Assembly: GCA_965219935.1 (NCBI GenBank)
Contig: CBDCOU010000003.1
Location: 2,666,001-2,730,000, forward strand
Length of the DNA: 64,000 bases
DNA from: Bin34 sp965219935
Lineage (GTDB): Bacteria > Chloroflexota > Anaerolineae > Caldilineales > Caldilineaceae
Direction of reading: 5' to 3'
Shown here: piece by piece, positions 25,039 to 33,890 of the stretch
Layout: the number at the start of each line of letters is the position of its first letter
Position numbering within the stretch: the stretch's first letter is position 1
Position numbers and translations under genes: made by a program
The notes under the pieces: generated by a model
What the model was told of the DNA's origin: nothing
What the model saw: only the letters and a program-made list of their open reading frames with translations
The model's database searches: none

Positions 25039-25434
25039 TCAGGCAACGGGCGGCCGAGGTATCGCCCAGTAATCCTCCACACGACGCGCTTCCTCGGCCC
25101 CGGGCCACGGTGGCATGGTGAAGATGACGAAGCAGAGGTCTTCGTCGCCTGTATTGCGGAACTGGAAGTGCGTTCCACACTCGATGGTCAGGGCGGTGCC
25201 TGCCTCTACGTCGAGTACCGACTCCATCCCCTCGCGCCGTCGCCAGACCTGCCCCGTCCCGGCCAGGCAGTACCACGCCTCGTCGACTGTGGCGTGGACG
25301 ACGGCCATGGAGATGGCATCCTGCGGCAGCATGCAATGCACCATGCTCCCCTGAGCGACAGCCACCAGTTCGCGAATCTGCGAACCGTCAGGCGCGACAA
25401 CCGCCCTGCCGTCCGCGAGACGCACGATTTGCAT
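25039..25434 (-). CDS. Small cupin-domain protein
   Basis: This 131-residue protein is a single cupin barrel. AVVHATVDEAWYCLAGTGQVWRR resembles cupin motif 1, with metal-ligand-type His and Glu, and GTALTIECGTHFQFRNTGDEDLCFVIFTMPPW resembles motif 2. Such proteins are sugar isomerases, dioxygenases or binding proteins; the activity is not identified. I chose ATG 25434; a TATAAG box lies 7 bases before it and no Shine-Dalgarno site is seen, which would fit a leaderless transcript. It lies between amidohydrolase and sugar importer genes on the same strand. Confidence 0.85.
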   Translation of the reverse strand: MQIVRLADGRAVVAPDGSQIRELVAVAQGSMVHCMLPQDAISMAVVHATVDEAWYCLAGTGQVWRRREGMESVLDVEAGTALTIECGTHFQFRNTGDEDLCFVIFTMPPWPGAEEARRVEDYWAIPRPPVA

Positions 25435-25558
25435 TAGGGGCTTATACCGAAGGGTTGACCCTCGGGCCACAATGGGGTGGTGCAGCCGGTCGGCATCAAA
25501 GGCTCGAGTCTGCCCGTTCGGTGACCATGGCTGTCGGCATCCATTTCCGGATCACTTC

Positions 25559-26857
25559 TCACTTCTTTAGTCTTGCAAAGCAGTCATATTGGTTGCAGTG
25601 CATCACCCGTTCCGCGTAGACCATCGCCTCCTGTTCCGACAGGTACCCCTGGTTGACTTCCTGGCGGAGGGTGTGGGTTAGCCAGTACCTTGCCTGCATG
25701 GCATAGGCATAGGACGCAATCGGCCAGGACGTGTCTGCCCCAAAAACGAATACCTTGTTGGCCGGAACCGAGTGGATGGCGTGGCGCAGGAAGTTCGACG
25801 CATCCAACGGATTGATGCTCCAGGCCCAGCACATGTCCACGTAGGCATTCGGATAGTGCTTGGCCAAGGCCGCCAACTCCATCGAATACGGATAGGAGTT
25901 GTGCATGAGCACAAAGTCCGTGTCCGGATGGGCCGCCAGCAATCCGCACAAATGCTCGCAGGAGATGAAGTCCAGCGGCATGCGGCTGTGGCCGGCGTAG
26001 TAACCGGTGTGGATCTTGATGGGCAGCGAGTGCTTGGCAGCGAGATTGGAGCAAACATCCAGGAACCAGTCACCCAGCAAATTGTGTTCCTCGGGAGTCA
26101 ACTCATCGGGTGTTCCCAGGTATCGGTCCAACAGACGCGCCGCGTCATCCTTGTTCCGCTTCTGCCAGGCCAGAGTCCGGACATAGGCATGCTGCGTTTT
26201 GCAGGCCACCGCCTCCGCTCCAAAGCGCTCAAACAGGGCCTCGCAAGCCGCCTCCGCCGACCGCAGATCCGTAACCTCCTCGCCCGTGAGCCGTCCCAGA
26301 GCTTCCATGTCCGGCTTGCCGACTACCAGATCCCACAGCGAAATATCGTAGAGATAGAAGTCCGAATCCTCTTCGTCGGACACGATCTCCATCGTGAAGT
26401 CGTCAATCTGGACGTGATCCAGATGCGCGTCCTCCTGCAGGATTTGCAGCCGGGTCCGGGTCCGCATCAGCTCGGCATGAGTACCTTGCGCATCCGTCAG
26501 GGTTTCCGGAGTCAACTCCTCCAATCCGTAGAAGTATTCAGCGGCCAACCGCACCGCCTCACCGTACCCGGTCTGCCGGCAATGGCTCCACGCTTCTTCC
26601 ACAGAGCGGAAGCGCTCCGCCACCGAGCCGGCCTCCGGATTGAACAGGTCGTCGACGGCCTTCTGGCTGGCACCGGCCACGACCAGGTCCGCGATTACGT
26701 AGTTCTCGAAGAGCGCCGCCAGAATGTCCACCCTCTCCGGTGTGAAATCAGTATGGCGCTGCAGGTGCTCATGGGTATCGCAGAGAGACGTTTCAAGGAC
26801 CTTGTGCACAAGGTCCGAGTCGTCAAGGGAGGACCAGCAGGAGAGTTTCGGATTCAT
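25559..26857 (-). CDS. Amidohydrolase-superfamily (TIM-barrel) protein
   Basis: This 432-residue cytoplasmic protein has metal-binding features of the amidohydrolase superfamily: an HxH-type DTHEHLQRH near residue 27, IKIHTGYYAGHS, VLMHNSYPYS, and a late Asp in KVFVFGADTSWP. The layout resembles amidohydrolase 2/uronate isomerase relatives, so it could be a hydrolase, decarboxylase or isomerase. ATG 26857 was chosen over the longer frame because the extra 61 residues show no family sequence. It lies 130 bases after the phosphodiesterase gene and 124 before the cupin gene on the same strand. Confidence 0.85.
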   Translation of the reverse strand: MNPKLSCWSSLDDSDLVHKVLETSLCDTHEHLQRHTDFTPERVDILAALFENYVIADLVVAGASQKAVDDLFNPEAGSVAERFRSVEEAWSHCRQTGYGEAVRLAAEYFYGLEELTPETLTDAQGTHAELMRTRTRLQILQEDAHLDHVQIDDFTMEIVSDEEDSDFYLYDISLWDLVVGKPDMEALGRLTGEEVTDLRSAEAACEALFERFGAEAVACKTQHAYVRTLAWQKRNKDDAARLLDRYLGTPDELTPEEHNLLGDWFLDVCSNLAAKHSLPIKIHTGYYAGHSRMPLDFISCEHLCGLLAAHPDTDFVLMHNSYPYSMELAALAKHYPNAYVDMCWAWSINPLDASNFLRHAIHSVPANKVFVFGADTSWPIASYAYAMQARYWLTHTLRQEVNQGYLSEQEAMVYAERVMHCNQYDCFARLKK

Positions 26858-26987
26858 GGATTGCCTCGGCCCGGTGTGGGCGACGGGTTGCTTGACGCGA
26901 ACTTGCGACGGATTGGATTGTCGATCGGGGGCGAATCCTGAGTCGGAGCGGATTACACCTGCCTCAAACCAAAACTCCCATGCCAGG

Positions 26988-28949
26988 TTAATTTCCGTCG
27001 CCGGTGGACATGTCGAAACCTTCCCACAGGTCGCGGGCAACCGTGCCCTGGGACTGCTGCGGAGGTTCTATCCCCAGGATGCGGCACAGCGTGGGGACCA
27101 CGTCCGCTGCATGAATGTATCCCAGCTGATGCGTATCTCGTTCATAGTCCTGCCTGAGCCCGGGACCCGCGAGTAGGAATGACCCGAAGGTTGACGAAAA
27201 TCCATTGTCCGTGGGCAGGAAGCCGCCGTGGTGGGCACCGAACTCCAGCGGTGCCCCCACGTTGCCGCCGCCGACAATGCCCTTCCATTGGGGATAGTAG
27301 CCGCTGACGTAGTCGTGTTCATACACGAAGACCACGTCACCGCACTGGTCGCCCCACTGGCCCAGGATGTAGGCGTCCCGCCGGGGCAGGGCAATGGCCA
27401 CCACCGTCTGACCGGTCTCCTCGTCCATCCAGGTGCGAAGGGCCGTCAGCAACTCCCTCTCGATGGCGTTGAACCGCTCCGAGCCGTGCTCGGCATTAAT
27501 GGTGATGTCGAAGCCGCGCCGCCGCAGGTACGCCTTGGTGCGAGTCCAGTCAATCTGATCGTCCGCCAGCCGATCCTGATCCTCCGCCACCGCCGCTGGG
27601 CCGTCCCGCAACACCAGGAAACCCGTGTCGCAGAGGAACTTGCGTATGTTGACCACGCGCACGTCCGGGTAGGCCCCGTGGTCGGCCAGCACACCGACGT
27701 ATACGTCGTCCCCGGCCAGTTCCGCCTGGGTCTCCTGCATCCGGGCGATGATCCCGTCCCCGACCCGGTACGCCTGCCTGAACATCTCCATATGATCCTC
27801 CTTGCGGGCCGGGTCGAAGCCGGGGCAGACCGGATCGACATCCGCCAGGTGGATGTGGTTCAGGTAGTCGTACAGGTGCCAATGGCAGGTGAAGTAGGCA
27901 CTGTCCCTCTCGGTCAGCATATAGTGGCCCACTTCCGCAAACCAGTGGCCCTGGTACGCACACTCCTCCAGGGCCGTGGCGAAGTCGGTCATGCCCGAGG
28001 TGTAGGGGATCATCGAGGCATGTTCCTGGTACGGGCCAAACCGCTCCCGCAACAGATCCTCCAGTTCCGGATCCCCGTAGCTGTAGCCGTGTACATGAGT
28101 AATCTGGCTGCGATAGATCTTGAGGTGATGGCCGCCGGGGTCCAGTTCCATGACCTTGAACCGCAGTGCCGCTGCAATACTGCCGTCCGGAACCGCGAAG
28201 TCGTCCACCAGCCAGTCCGTCCATTCCCGGACTCCCGCCGAGGCCAGGATGCGGTTGCCGTCCTTCCCGTGCGCCAGATGAACCCGGTCGTACTCCTCGG
28301 CGGATGCGGTCACCAACACGGCATAGCACTGTGCTGTGTTGCCGAACCTGGACACAATCTCGACTTCCGTCTCCAACGGCGGTTTGTGACTCGGCGGCAG
28401 ATTCCGCCAGTCGACCGCCATGGTCAATCCGTCGATGCCCTGAATGCTCCGGGAACCGGCCACCGGGGCGCCGTCATGGCCGATCATGAAGTCGTCGCTG
28501 CCGGCGCCTGTTACGTAGGCTTGGCAGGCTGCCACCTCAAACTCGGTGTGGGCATGTCCCGGATGACCCAATCCGTCCAGAATTGTGCTGGTCGCAGCAC
28601 CCGAAGGGAAGGCCCCCGGATAATGCAGGGCTGTGCCCTTCAGACCGGCTCGTTCCAGCACATTCCATATCCGCTCGGCCCGATTGCTGCGCCCATCGAA
28701 ACTGTCAATGTCCTCACCCGAAGACAAGGTGGTTTCCCATGTCGACACCTGATGGGTTCCCGTGTGCGCCCCGGTGGCCAGCGTGGCCCAGTTGGTGGGC
28801 GTCCAGACCGGAAAGGAGCAGAAGGTCTGGTTGTGGGTGCCTTCCGCCATCAGACGGGCGAACGCGGGCAGGGAACCCTCTTGGGCGAAATACCGGACCA
28901 TGGGCAGGATGAGGCCGTCCATGCCAAATGCATACACTCGTTTTGCCAT
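26988..28949 (-). CDS. Alkaline-phosphatase-superfamily type I phosphodiesterase
   Basis: This 653-residue enzyme fits the nucleotide pyrophosphatase/phosphodiesterase family: RVYAFGMDGLILPMVRYF with the first metal Asp, FPVWTPTNWATLATGAH with the Thr nucleophile, YVGVLADHGAYPD, and GAHHGGFLPTDNG with late metal-binding His. No signal peptide is seen, so it may act inside the cell. ATG 28949 has an AGGAGAGAGGGG stretch upstream. It heads a minus-strand series (phosphodiesterase, amidohydrolase, cupin, sugar importer) that may take up and break down a phosphodiester-linked or sulfated sugar compound; the substrate is inference. Confidence 0.88.
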   Translation of the reverse strand: MAKRVYAFGMDGLILPMVRYFAQEGSLPAFARLMAEGTHNQTFCSFPVWTPTNWATLATGAHTGTHQVSTWETTLSSGEDIDSFDGRSNRAERIWNVLERAGLKGTALHYPGAFPSGAATSTILDGLGHPGHAHTEFEVAACQAYVTGAGSDDFMIGHDGAPVAGSRSIQGIDGLTMAVDWRNLPPSHKPPLETEVEIVSRFGNTAQCYAVLVTASAEEYDRVHLAHGKDGNRILASAGVREWTDWLVDDFAVPDGSIAAALRFKVMELDPGGHHLKIYRSQITHVHGYSYGDPELEDLLRERFGPYQEHASMIPYTSGMTDFATALEECAYQGHWFAEVGHYMLTERDSAYFTCHWHLYDYLNHIHLADVDPVCPGFDPARKEDHMEMFRQAYRVGDGIIARMQETQAELAGDDVYVGVLADHGAYPDVRVVNIRKFLCDTGFLVLRDGPAAVAEDQDRLADDQIDWTRTKAYLRRRGFDITINAEHGSERFNAIERELLTALRTWMDEETGQTVVAIALPRRDAYILGQWGDQCGDVVFVYEHDYVSGYYPQWKGIVGGGNVGAPLEFGAHHGGFLPTDNGFSSTFGSFLLAGPGLRQDYERDTHQLGYIHAADVVPTLCRILGIEPPQQSQGTVARDLWEGFDMSTGDGN

Positions 28950-29354
28950 GGCAGACCCCTCTCTCCTGTCAAAATGCAGACAATGCCTGAACGGCTGCTT
29001 CCCGATTTGCGTAACCAAATCCTCGGGAGTGCCGCTTACCATTATCGCGGCCTTTCCGGCCGGCCGATTTCGCGTGGTGGGGGCAACGAGTTGCCCGCCG
29101 GATTGCCCGGTTCGCCGGCCGACAGACAGCACCGACACCCCGCAGGTGACCTGGCGCGTGTGACTGTGCCCCGGCTGGAAACCTGGCCCAATCATCCGCC
29201 CGACGGCCGCGCGCCGTGTCCGTCGGGCCGTTCCAAGTTCCCGTGCCCTCGCGTTTGCTGACACAATGAAGGCATCCGGGAAGCGGCATCGTCCGCGCTT
29301 CGCGTGCGAAAGCCGCATTGCATTTGTTCTCACAACCAAGGAAACGATCCGACC

Positions 29355-30602
29355 GTGCCTCTGCAACTGAACCATGTCCGCAGTCAGTTTCCCTCGCTCC
29401 AGGAGCACTATGACGGCGCGCCCGCGGTGTTCTGCGACAGTCCGGGCGGCTCACAGATGCCGGAATCCGTGGTCATGGCCATGCAGGAGTACCTGGGTCG
29501 CTTCATGGCCAACACGGGAGGGCAGTTCGCAACCAGCATCGCCACGGACGAAGTGGTGGCGGAAGCCCATCGGCTGGCCGCCGACTTCATGCACTGTGCC
29601 CCGCAGGAAGTGGTGTTCGGCGCCAACATGACCAACCTGACCTATCTGATCAGCCGCAGTGTGGGCCGAACCCTGAGCCACGGAGACGAAATCATCGTTT
29701 CGGAGCTGGACCACGAGGCCAACATCGCGCCTTGGCTGCAGATGGCCGAGGAGCGCAATCTGGTTGTGCATTGGGCGCGGATCAATCGGGAAACGTGCAC
29801 GCTGAACCTGGAGCAGCTGCGGTCCCTGATTGGCCGGCGCACGCGCCTCATTGCGGTGGGACTGGCCAGCAACTTCTCCGGTTCCGTCAATCCCGTGGCC
29901 CACATCGCCACCTGGGCCCGCGCCGCCGGCGCCATGGTATATGTGGACGCGGTGCACTACGCGCCCCACGGACTGTTGGATGTCCGCGCCTTGGACTGTG
30001 ACTTCCTGGTGACCAGTGCCTACAAGCACTTCGGTCCCCATCTGGGCATCCTGTACGGGAAGGAGCGCCATCTCAACCGCCTTCCGGCCTATCAGGTTAG
30101 GGCCCACGACGGGTCGCTGCCCGGAAAGTTCGAGATCGGCACCGCGAACTTTGAGGCACTGGCCGGCTTTTGCGCCTGCATCCAGTACATTTCGTCGTTG
30201 GCGGCCGGCGATCCCAATCTGCTCATCTCCGCCTCCCGGCGCGACATGGTTGCAACTGCGTTCAGATTGATCCAGGAGCACGAGCGCAACCTGATGAACC
30301 GCTTCCTGGAGGGCCTCCGCCACCTGGCCGGCTATCGGCTCTACGGCCTGCCCTCCGCCACCGACCGGGTACCCACCTTCGCCCTGCGGCGGGAAGGAAC
30401 CACACCCCGGCAACTGGCCGTCCATCTGGCCGAACGCAACATCTTTGCCTGGGACGGCAACTTCTATGCCCTGGCCGTCGCCGAAGCCTTGGGCGTGGAA
30501 CAGTCCGGGGGCGTACTCCGTATTGGCTTTGCCCACTACAACACCGAGGACGAAGTGGATACGGTTCTGGAAGCGCTCGACTCGGTTCGCCCGGTGGAAT
30601 GA
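29355..30602 (+). CDS. Class V PLP-dependent aminotransferase (cysteine desulfurase-like)
   Basis: This 415-residue protein fits the class V family: FCDSPGGSQMPESVV at the start, FGANMTNLTYLISRSVGR, VSELDHEANIAPWLQMA, and the PLP-binding Lys in LVTSAYKHFGPHLGILYG. The family includes cysteine desulfurases, selenocysteine lyases and isopenicillin-N epimerase-like enzymes; this one lacks a clear desulfurase Cys loop and its substrate is unknown. I chose GTG 29355, with AAGGAA about 12 bases upstream. An ATG-less frame to 29304 adds 17 residues. The YcaQ-like gene follows after 7 bases. Confidence 0.88.
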   Translation: MPLQLNHVRSQFPSLQEHYDGAPAVFCDSPGGSQMPESVVMAMQEYLGRFMANTGGQFATSIATDEVVAEAHRLAADFMHCAPQEVVFGANMTNLTYLISRSVGRTLSHGDEIIVSELDHEANIAPWLQMAEERNLVVHWARINRETCTLNLEQLRSLIGRRTRLIAVGLASNFSGSVNPVAHIATWARAAGAMVYVDAVHYAPHGLLDVRALDCDFLVTSAYKHFGPHLGILYGKERHLNRLPAYQVRAHDGSLPGKFEIGTANFEALAGFCACIQYISSLAAGDPNLLISASRRDMVATAFRLIQEHERNLMNRFLEGLRHLAGYRLYGLPSATDRVPTFALRREGTTPRQLAVHLAERNIFAWDGNFYALAVAEALGVEQSGGVLRIGFAHYNTEDEVDTVLEALDSVRPVE

Positions 30603-30609
30603 TCCCGGC

Positions 30610-31878
30610 ATGCCTCCTCCGTTGAAGGCCACGCTCAAGGCCGCGCGGCGCCTCGCCATCCACAAGCAACTGCTGGACAACCACGAGCTGCTTCGGACCG
30701 CAAGCGACAAGCAGGCGATTTGCAAGGTACTGGAGGCCCTTCGCTGCGTCCAGATCGATCCGATCCGCGCGGTGGAACGAACCGAGCTGCTGGTCCTGTG
30801 GAGTCGTTTGGGCAACTTCGATCCGGGCCTGATCAACGAACTGCTCTACACCGACAAGCTTTTCTTCGAAGACTGGGCCCACTGCGCTTCCATCTGCCTG
30901 ATGGACGACTACCCGTTGTTCTACCACCGGATGCAGGCCTATGCCGCGACCAGCGAGACGGACGGCAGTCGCACGGCCCAATGGGTGAAGGAGAACGGAG
31001 CCCTGCTGGCACAGATCAGGAAGGAGTTCAAGACACACGGCCCCCTTGCCGCGCAGGACATCACCATCGATGTGCCGCACGTACCCTGGCACTCCACCGG
31101 CTGGACGAGCGGCCGCAGCGTACCGCGCATGCTGAACCACCTGTTCTTCCGGGGCGATTTGATGGTGGCGCAGCGCTCCAACAACCGCAAGGTCTGGCAC
31201 CTGACCGACGAGTTCCTGCCGCCGTGGGCCGATCGCACCCCCATGACCCCGGACGAGTTCTGCCGCCAGGCCGTGCCTCTCGCCCTGAAGGCGCTGGGTA
31301 CCGGCACGGCCCGAGACATCAAGCACCACTTCATGCGCCATGCCTATCCCGACCTGGAGTCGGTCCTGGCGACCCTGGAAGCGGACGGAACCATCGTGCC
31401 AGTCGAATTGATGGACGATGGTAACCAACCCGTACCCGGCTCATGGATGGTCCACGCCGAGGATGCGGAGACGCTGCAATGCTTGGAGGCCAACTCGGAT
31501 TGGGAGGGCCGCACCGTGCTGCTGTCCCCGTTCGACAACCTGATTTGCGACCGCAAGCGCAACCAGCCGCTGTTCGATTTCGACTTCACAATCGAAATTT
31601 ACGTACCGGTGGCCAAGCGTCGCTACGGGTACTACGTCCTTCCCATCCTGGCTGGCGACTCCGTGCTCGGGCGCGTGGACACCAAAATGGACCGCAAGCG
31701 GAACGAACTGCACTTCCGGGCCCTCTTTCTGGAAGAGGGGCGGGAGCAGGACCTGCACCTTTCCGACGGCCTTGCCCGGACCATGCAGGATCTGGGAACG
31801 TTCCTGGGCGCAAAGCGCATCAAACTGGGCAGGCGCATGCCGGTCAAATGGCGGCAGGCCCTCAGGTCGCATTTTTGA
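30610..31878 (+). CDS. YcaQ/AlkZ-family winged-helix DNA glycosylase (HTH_42)
   Basis: This 422-residue protein matches the HTH_42 family of interstrand-crosslink DNA glycosylases. The N-terminal winged-helix region includes RRLAIHKQLL and VLEALRCVQIDPIRAVERT; the Gln-Ile-Asp there fits the catalytic Q-x-D motif of YcaQ-type (AlkX-like) enzymes. The C-terminal part has LLSPFDNLICDRKR and RRYGYYVLPILAGDSVLGRVDTKMDR, typical of the family. These enzymes remove bulky or crosslinked alkyl bases. ATG 30610 starts 7 bases after the aminotransferase stop, so the two are probably one transcript. Confidence 0.9.
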   Translation: MPPPLKATLKAARRLAIHKQLLDNHELLRTASDKQAICKVLEALRCVQIDPIRAVERTELLVLWSRLGNFDPGLINELLYTDKLFFEDWAHCASICLMDDYPLFYHRMQAYAATSETDGSRTAQWVKENGALLAQIRKEFKTHGPLAAQDITIDVPHVPWHSTGWTSGRSVPRMLNHLFFRGDLMVAQRSNNRKVWHLTDEFLPPWADRTPMTPDEFCRQAVPLALKALGTGTARDIKHHFMRHAYPDLESVLATLEADGTIVPVELMDDGNQPVPGSWMVHAEDAETLQCLEANSDWEGRTVLLSPFDNLICDRKRNQPLFDFDFTIEIYVPVAKRRYGYYVLPILAGDSVLGRVDTKMDRKRNELHFRALFLEEGREQDLHLSDGLARTMQDLGTFLGAKRIKLGRRMPVKWRQALRSHF

Positions 31879-32330
31879 GTCTTGCGATGGGTTGGGCTGA
31901 AGTGCGGGCTTGAACGCTGCCAGGGAAGCCTCCGGTGGAAACGCAGTGTGGACGAAGCCACCGTCATGGCGGAAGCGAGTCGCCACGGTCCATGTAGCTC
32001 TTGGGCCGCCCATGGAACAAAGGCAGATCAAAGAGGCGGCGGGGTCGGAGCGATTAAATCGAGGCCTCCACGCACGACAAGGGCTGGAAGGACCGGTACC
32101 GTGTGGAAGACGGATTGCCACTTCCCCGCGGATTCACGTGAATCCACGGTTCCACTTCGCTCGTTGAACTGCATGGCAAGGCACTTGACGGGACCGGTTA
32201 GGATCGGTAACGGAACCCACAAGTGTTGAACAACCCAATCACGCCCAGGCCAAGCACGGGGCCGTGCGGCGAACCACATTAGCCATATCATTCAGGACAG
32301 CTACAACACAGGGAATCAGGACAGGAAAAC
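31879..32330. other. 452-base gene-free interval upstream of the desaturase-Rieske gene
   Basis: No open frame here looks like a protein. It contains the near-perfect 24-base palindrome at 32126-32149. An AGGACAGGAA ribosome-binding stretch lies just before ATG 32331. Confidence 0.5.
32126..32149. promoter_or_regulatory. 24-base palindrome, candidate operator
   Basis: The 16-base perfect palindrome GGATTCACGTGAATCC is flanked on each side by a mismatched base and then CCG/CGG. It lies 181 bases upstream of the desaturase-Rieske gene. The central CACGTG and the exact symmetry suggest a dimeric regulator site, but no regulator gene is nearby. Confidence 0.45.
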
Positions 32331-33743
32331 ATGAGCGTACAGGCGATGCCAAGGGACTATTCGCTCACGGGAACAGCCGGACAAGCCGTTCCCCTGGACG
32401 ATTTCGACATCGAATCGCGGATGGACGGCGTTTGGTGGAAGCCCACGCTGCCGCGCCAGGAGATGCGTGCCTTCATGGAACGCACCGACGGCCCCGCCCT
32501 GGCGCATTTTGGCCTCTGGTTCGTGCTGCTCGCCGCCAGCGCCGCATGGGCGGTGACCGCCTGGGGGACGTGGTGGGCCATCCCCGCGTTCCTGATCTAC
32601 GGAACGATCTATTCCTCGTCGGACGCCCGATGGCACGAATGCGGGCACGGCACGCCGTTCCGGACCCCGTGGCTGAACGAACTCTTCTATCACATCAGTT
32701 CGTTCCTGACCCTGCGGGAAGGGTACATGTGGCGCTGGAGTCATTCCCGCCACCATACGGACACCTACTTTGTCGGCCTCGATCCCGAGATTCAGGTGCA
32801 GCGGCCCGCCGATCTCCTGAAGATCTTGATGGACTTCCTCTACCTGCGCAGCGGTCCGCCCGAAGTCTGGCGCGTGGTGCGCAATGCGTTTGGCAGGCCC
32901 GGTCCGGACGTGCGGCACTTTGTGCCGGAGTCGGAACGGAACAAGATGTACTGGTCGAGCCGCGTCTACGTGGCGATTATCGTCGGCTTCGCCATTTGGT
33001 CGATTGCCATCTGGAGCTTCCTGCCGATGATGTTCGTCCTCCTGCCGCGGTTCTACGGAGGATGGTTGCATCAACTGCTCGGTCTGACGCAGCACGCAGG
33101 CCTCGGAGAGGACACGTTCGACCACCGGGAAAACACCCGCACCGTATTTGTCAACCCGGTCTACCGCTATCTCTACATGAACATGAACTACCACATCGAG
33201 CACCACTCCGTGCCGATGGTTCCCTACCACGCGTTGGGCCGGTTCCATGAAGCGGTGAAGGATCAGATGCCACCCGCCTACCCGAATTTATGGGCGGTGT
33301 ACAAGGAGATGATTCCGGCGCTGATCAAGCAGGCGACGGAAGACGAGGGCTACCAGATCATGCGGCCCATCCCCACGGAGCAGGACAAGTCCGCGGAAGT
33401 GGCATCCATGGCCGCAGCCACTGCGGACAGCGAGTGGATCGAAGTCTGCCCCGTCGGCGCACTCGATGAAAACGATGTCGTGCGCGTGGACCACGGCGGC
33501 CGGTTCTTCGCCGTATGCCGTCTGGAAGGGGATGCCTACCATGCCACCGACGGCCTCTGCACCCATGAATACGCCGACCTGACCGACGGTATCGTCTTCG
33601 ACGGCGTCATCGAGTGTCCGCTCCACAACGGACGCTTCGACATCGTCAGCGGCGATGCGGTCCGCTCGCCAGCCTGCGGCAGCCTGCAAACCTATCCCGT
33701 CGAAGCGCGCGGGGACAGCATCTTCCTGCGCGTGCGCGCCTGA
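32331..33743 (+). CDS. Fatty-acid-desaturase-like di-iron enzyme fused to Rieske ferredoxin (MocD-MocE-like)
   Basis: This 470-residue protein joins two functions. Residues ~30-345 are a membrane desaturase/hydroxylase with three His boxes: HECGH (102-106), HSRHH (138-142) and HIEHH (288-292), plus hydrophobic segments at ~60-95 and ~210-250. Residues ~368-470 are a Rieske domain with Cys410, His412, Cys429 and His432 (CTHEYADLTDG... CPLHNGRFD). In rhizobial rhizopine catabolism MocD (hydroxylase) and MocE (ferredoxin) are separate; here they are one chain, so electrons could pass internally. A reductase is still needed. Substrate is unknown. ATG 32331 has a good AGGACAGGAA site. Confidence 0.9.
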   Translation: MSVQAMPRDYSLTGTAGQAVPLDDFDIESRMDGVWWKPTLPRQEMRAFMERTDGPALAHFGLWFVLLAASAAWAVTAWGTWWAIPAFLIYGTIYSSSDARWHECGHGTPFRTPWLNELFYHISSFLTLREGYMWRWSHSRHHTDTYFVGLDPEIQVQRPADLLKILMDFLYLRSGPPEVWRVVRNAFGRPGPDVRHFVPESERNKMYWSSRVYVAIIVGFAIWSIAIWSFLPMMFVLLPRFYGGWLHQLLGLTQHAGLGEDTFDHRENTRTVFVNPVYRYLYMNMNYHIEHHSVPMVPYHALGRFHEAVKDQMPPAYPNLWAVYKEMIPALIKQATEDEGYQIMRPIPTEQDKSAEVASMAAATADSEWIEVCPVGALDENDVVRVDHGGRFFAVCRLEGDAYHATDGLCTHEYADLTDGIVFDGVIECPLHNGRFDIVSGDAVRSPACGSLQTYPVEARGDSIFLRVRA

Positions 33744-33890
33744 CCGGGAAGGACGACACCTGCGCGACGAGGCCGATCCGTGTCTCGTCGCGCAATCCCG
33801 GAGCAAAGACAGTAGCTGCCCGGCCGCGCAGATCCCAAACCGATGGGGCTCGCCCATCGGAACCCGCCCATTTGCATATTGGAGAACCTT

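Noticed and set aside
24575..25336. 253-residue minus-strand frame between importer and cupin genes
   Set aside because: Half of it is a frame-shifted copy of the cupin coding region and the rest has no recognisable domain or ribosome-binding site.
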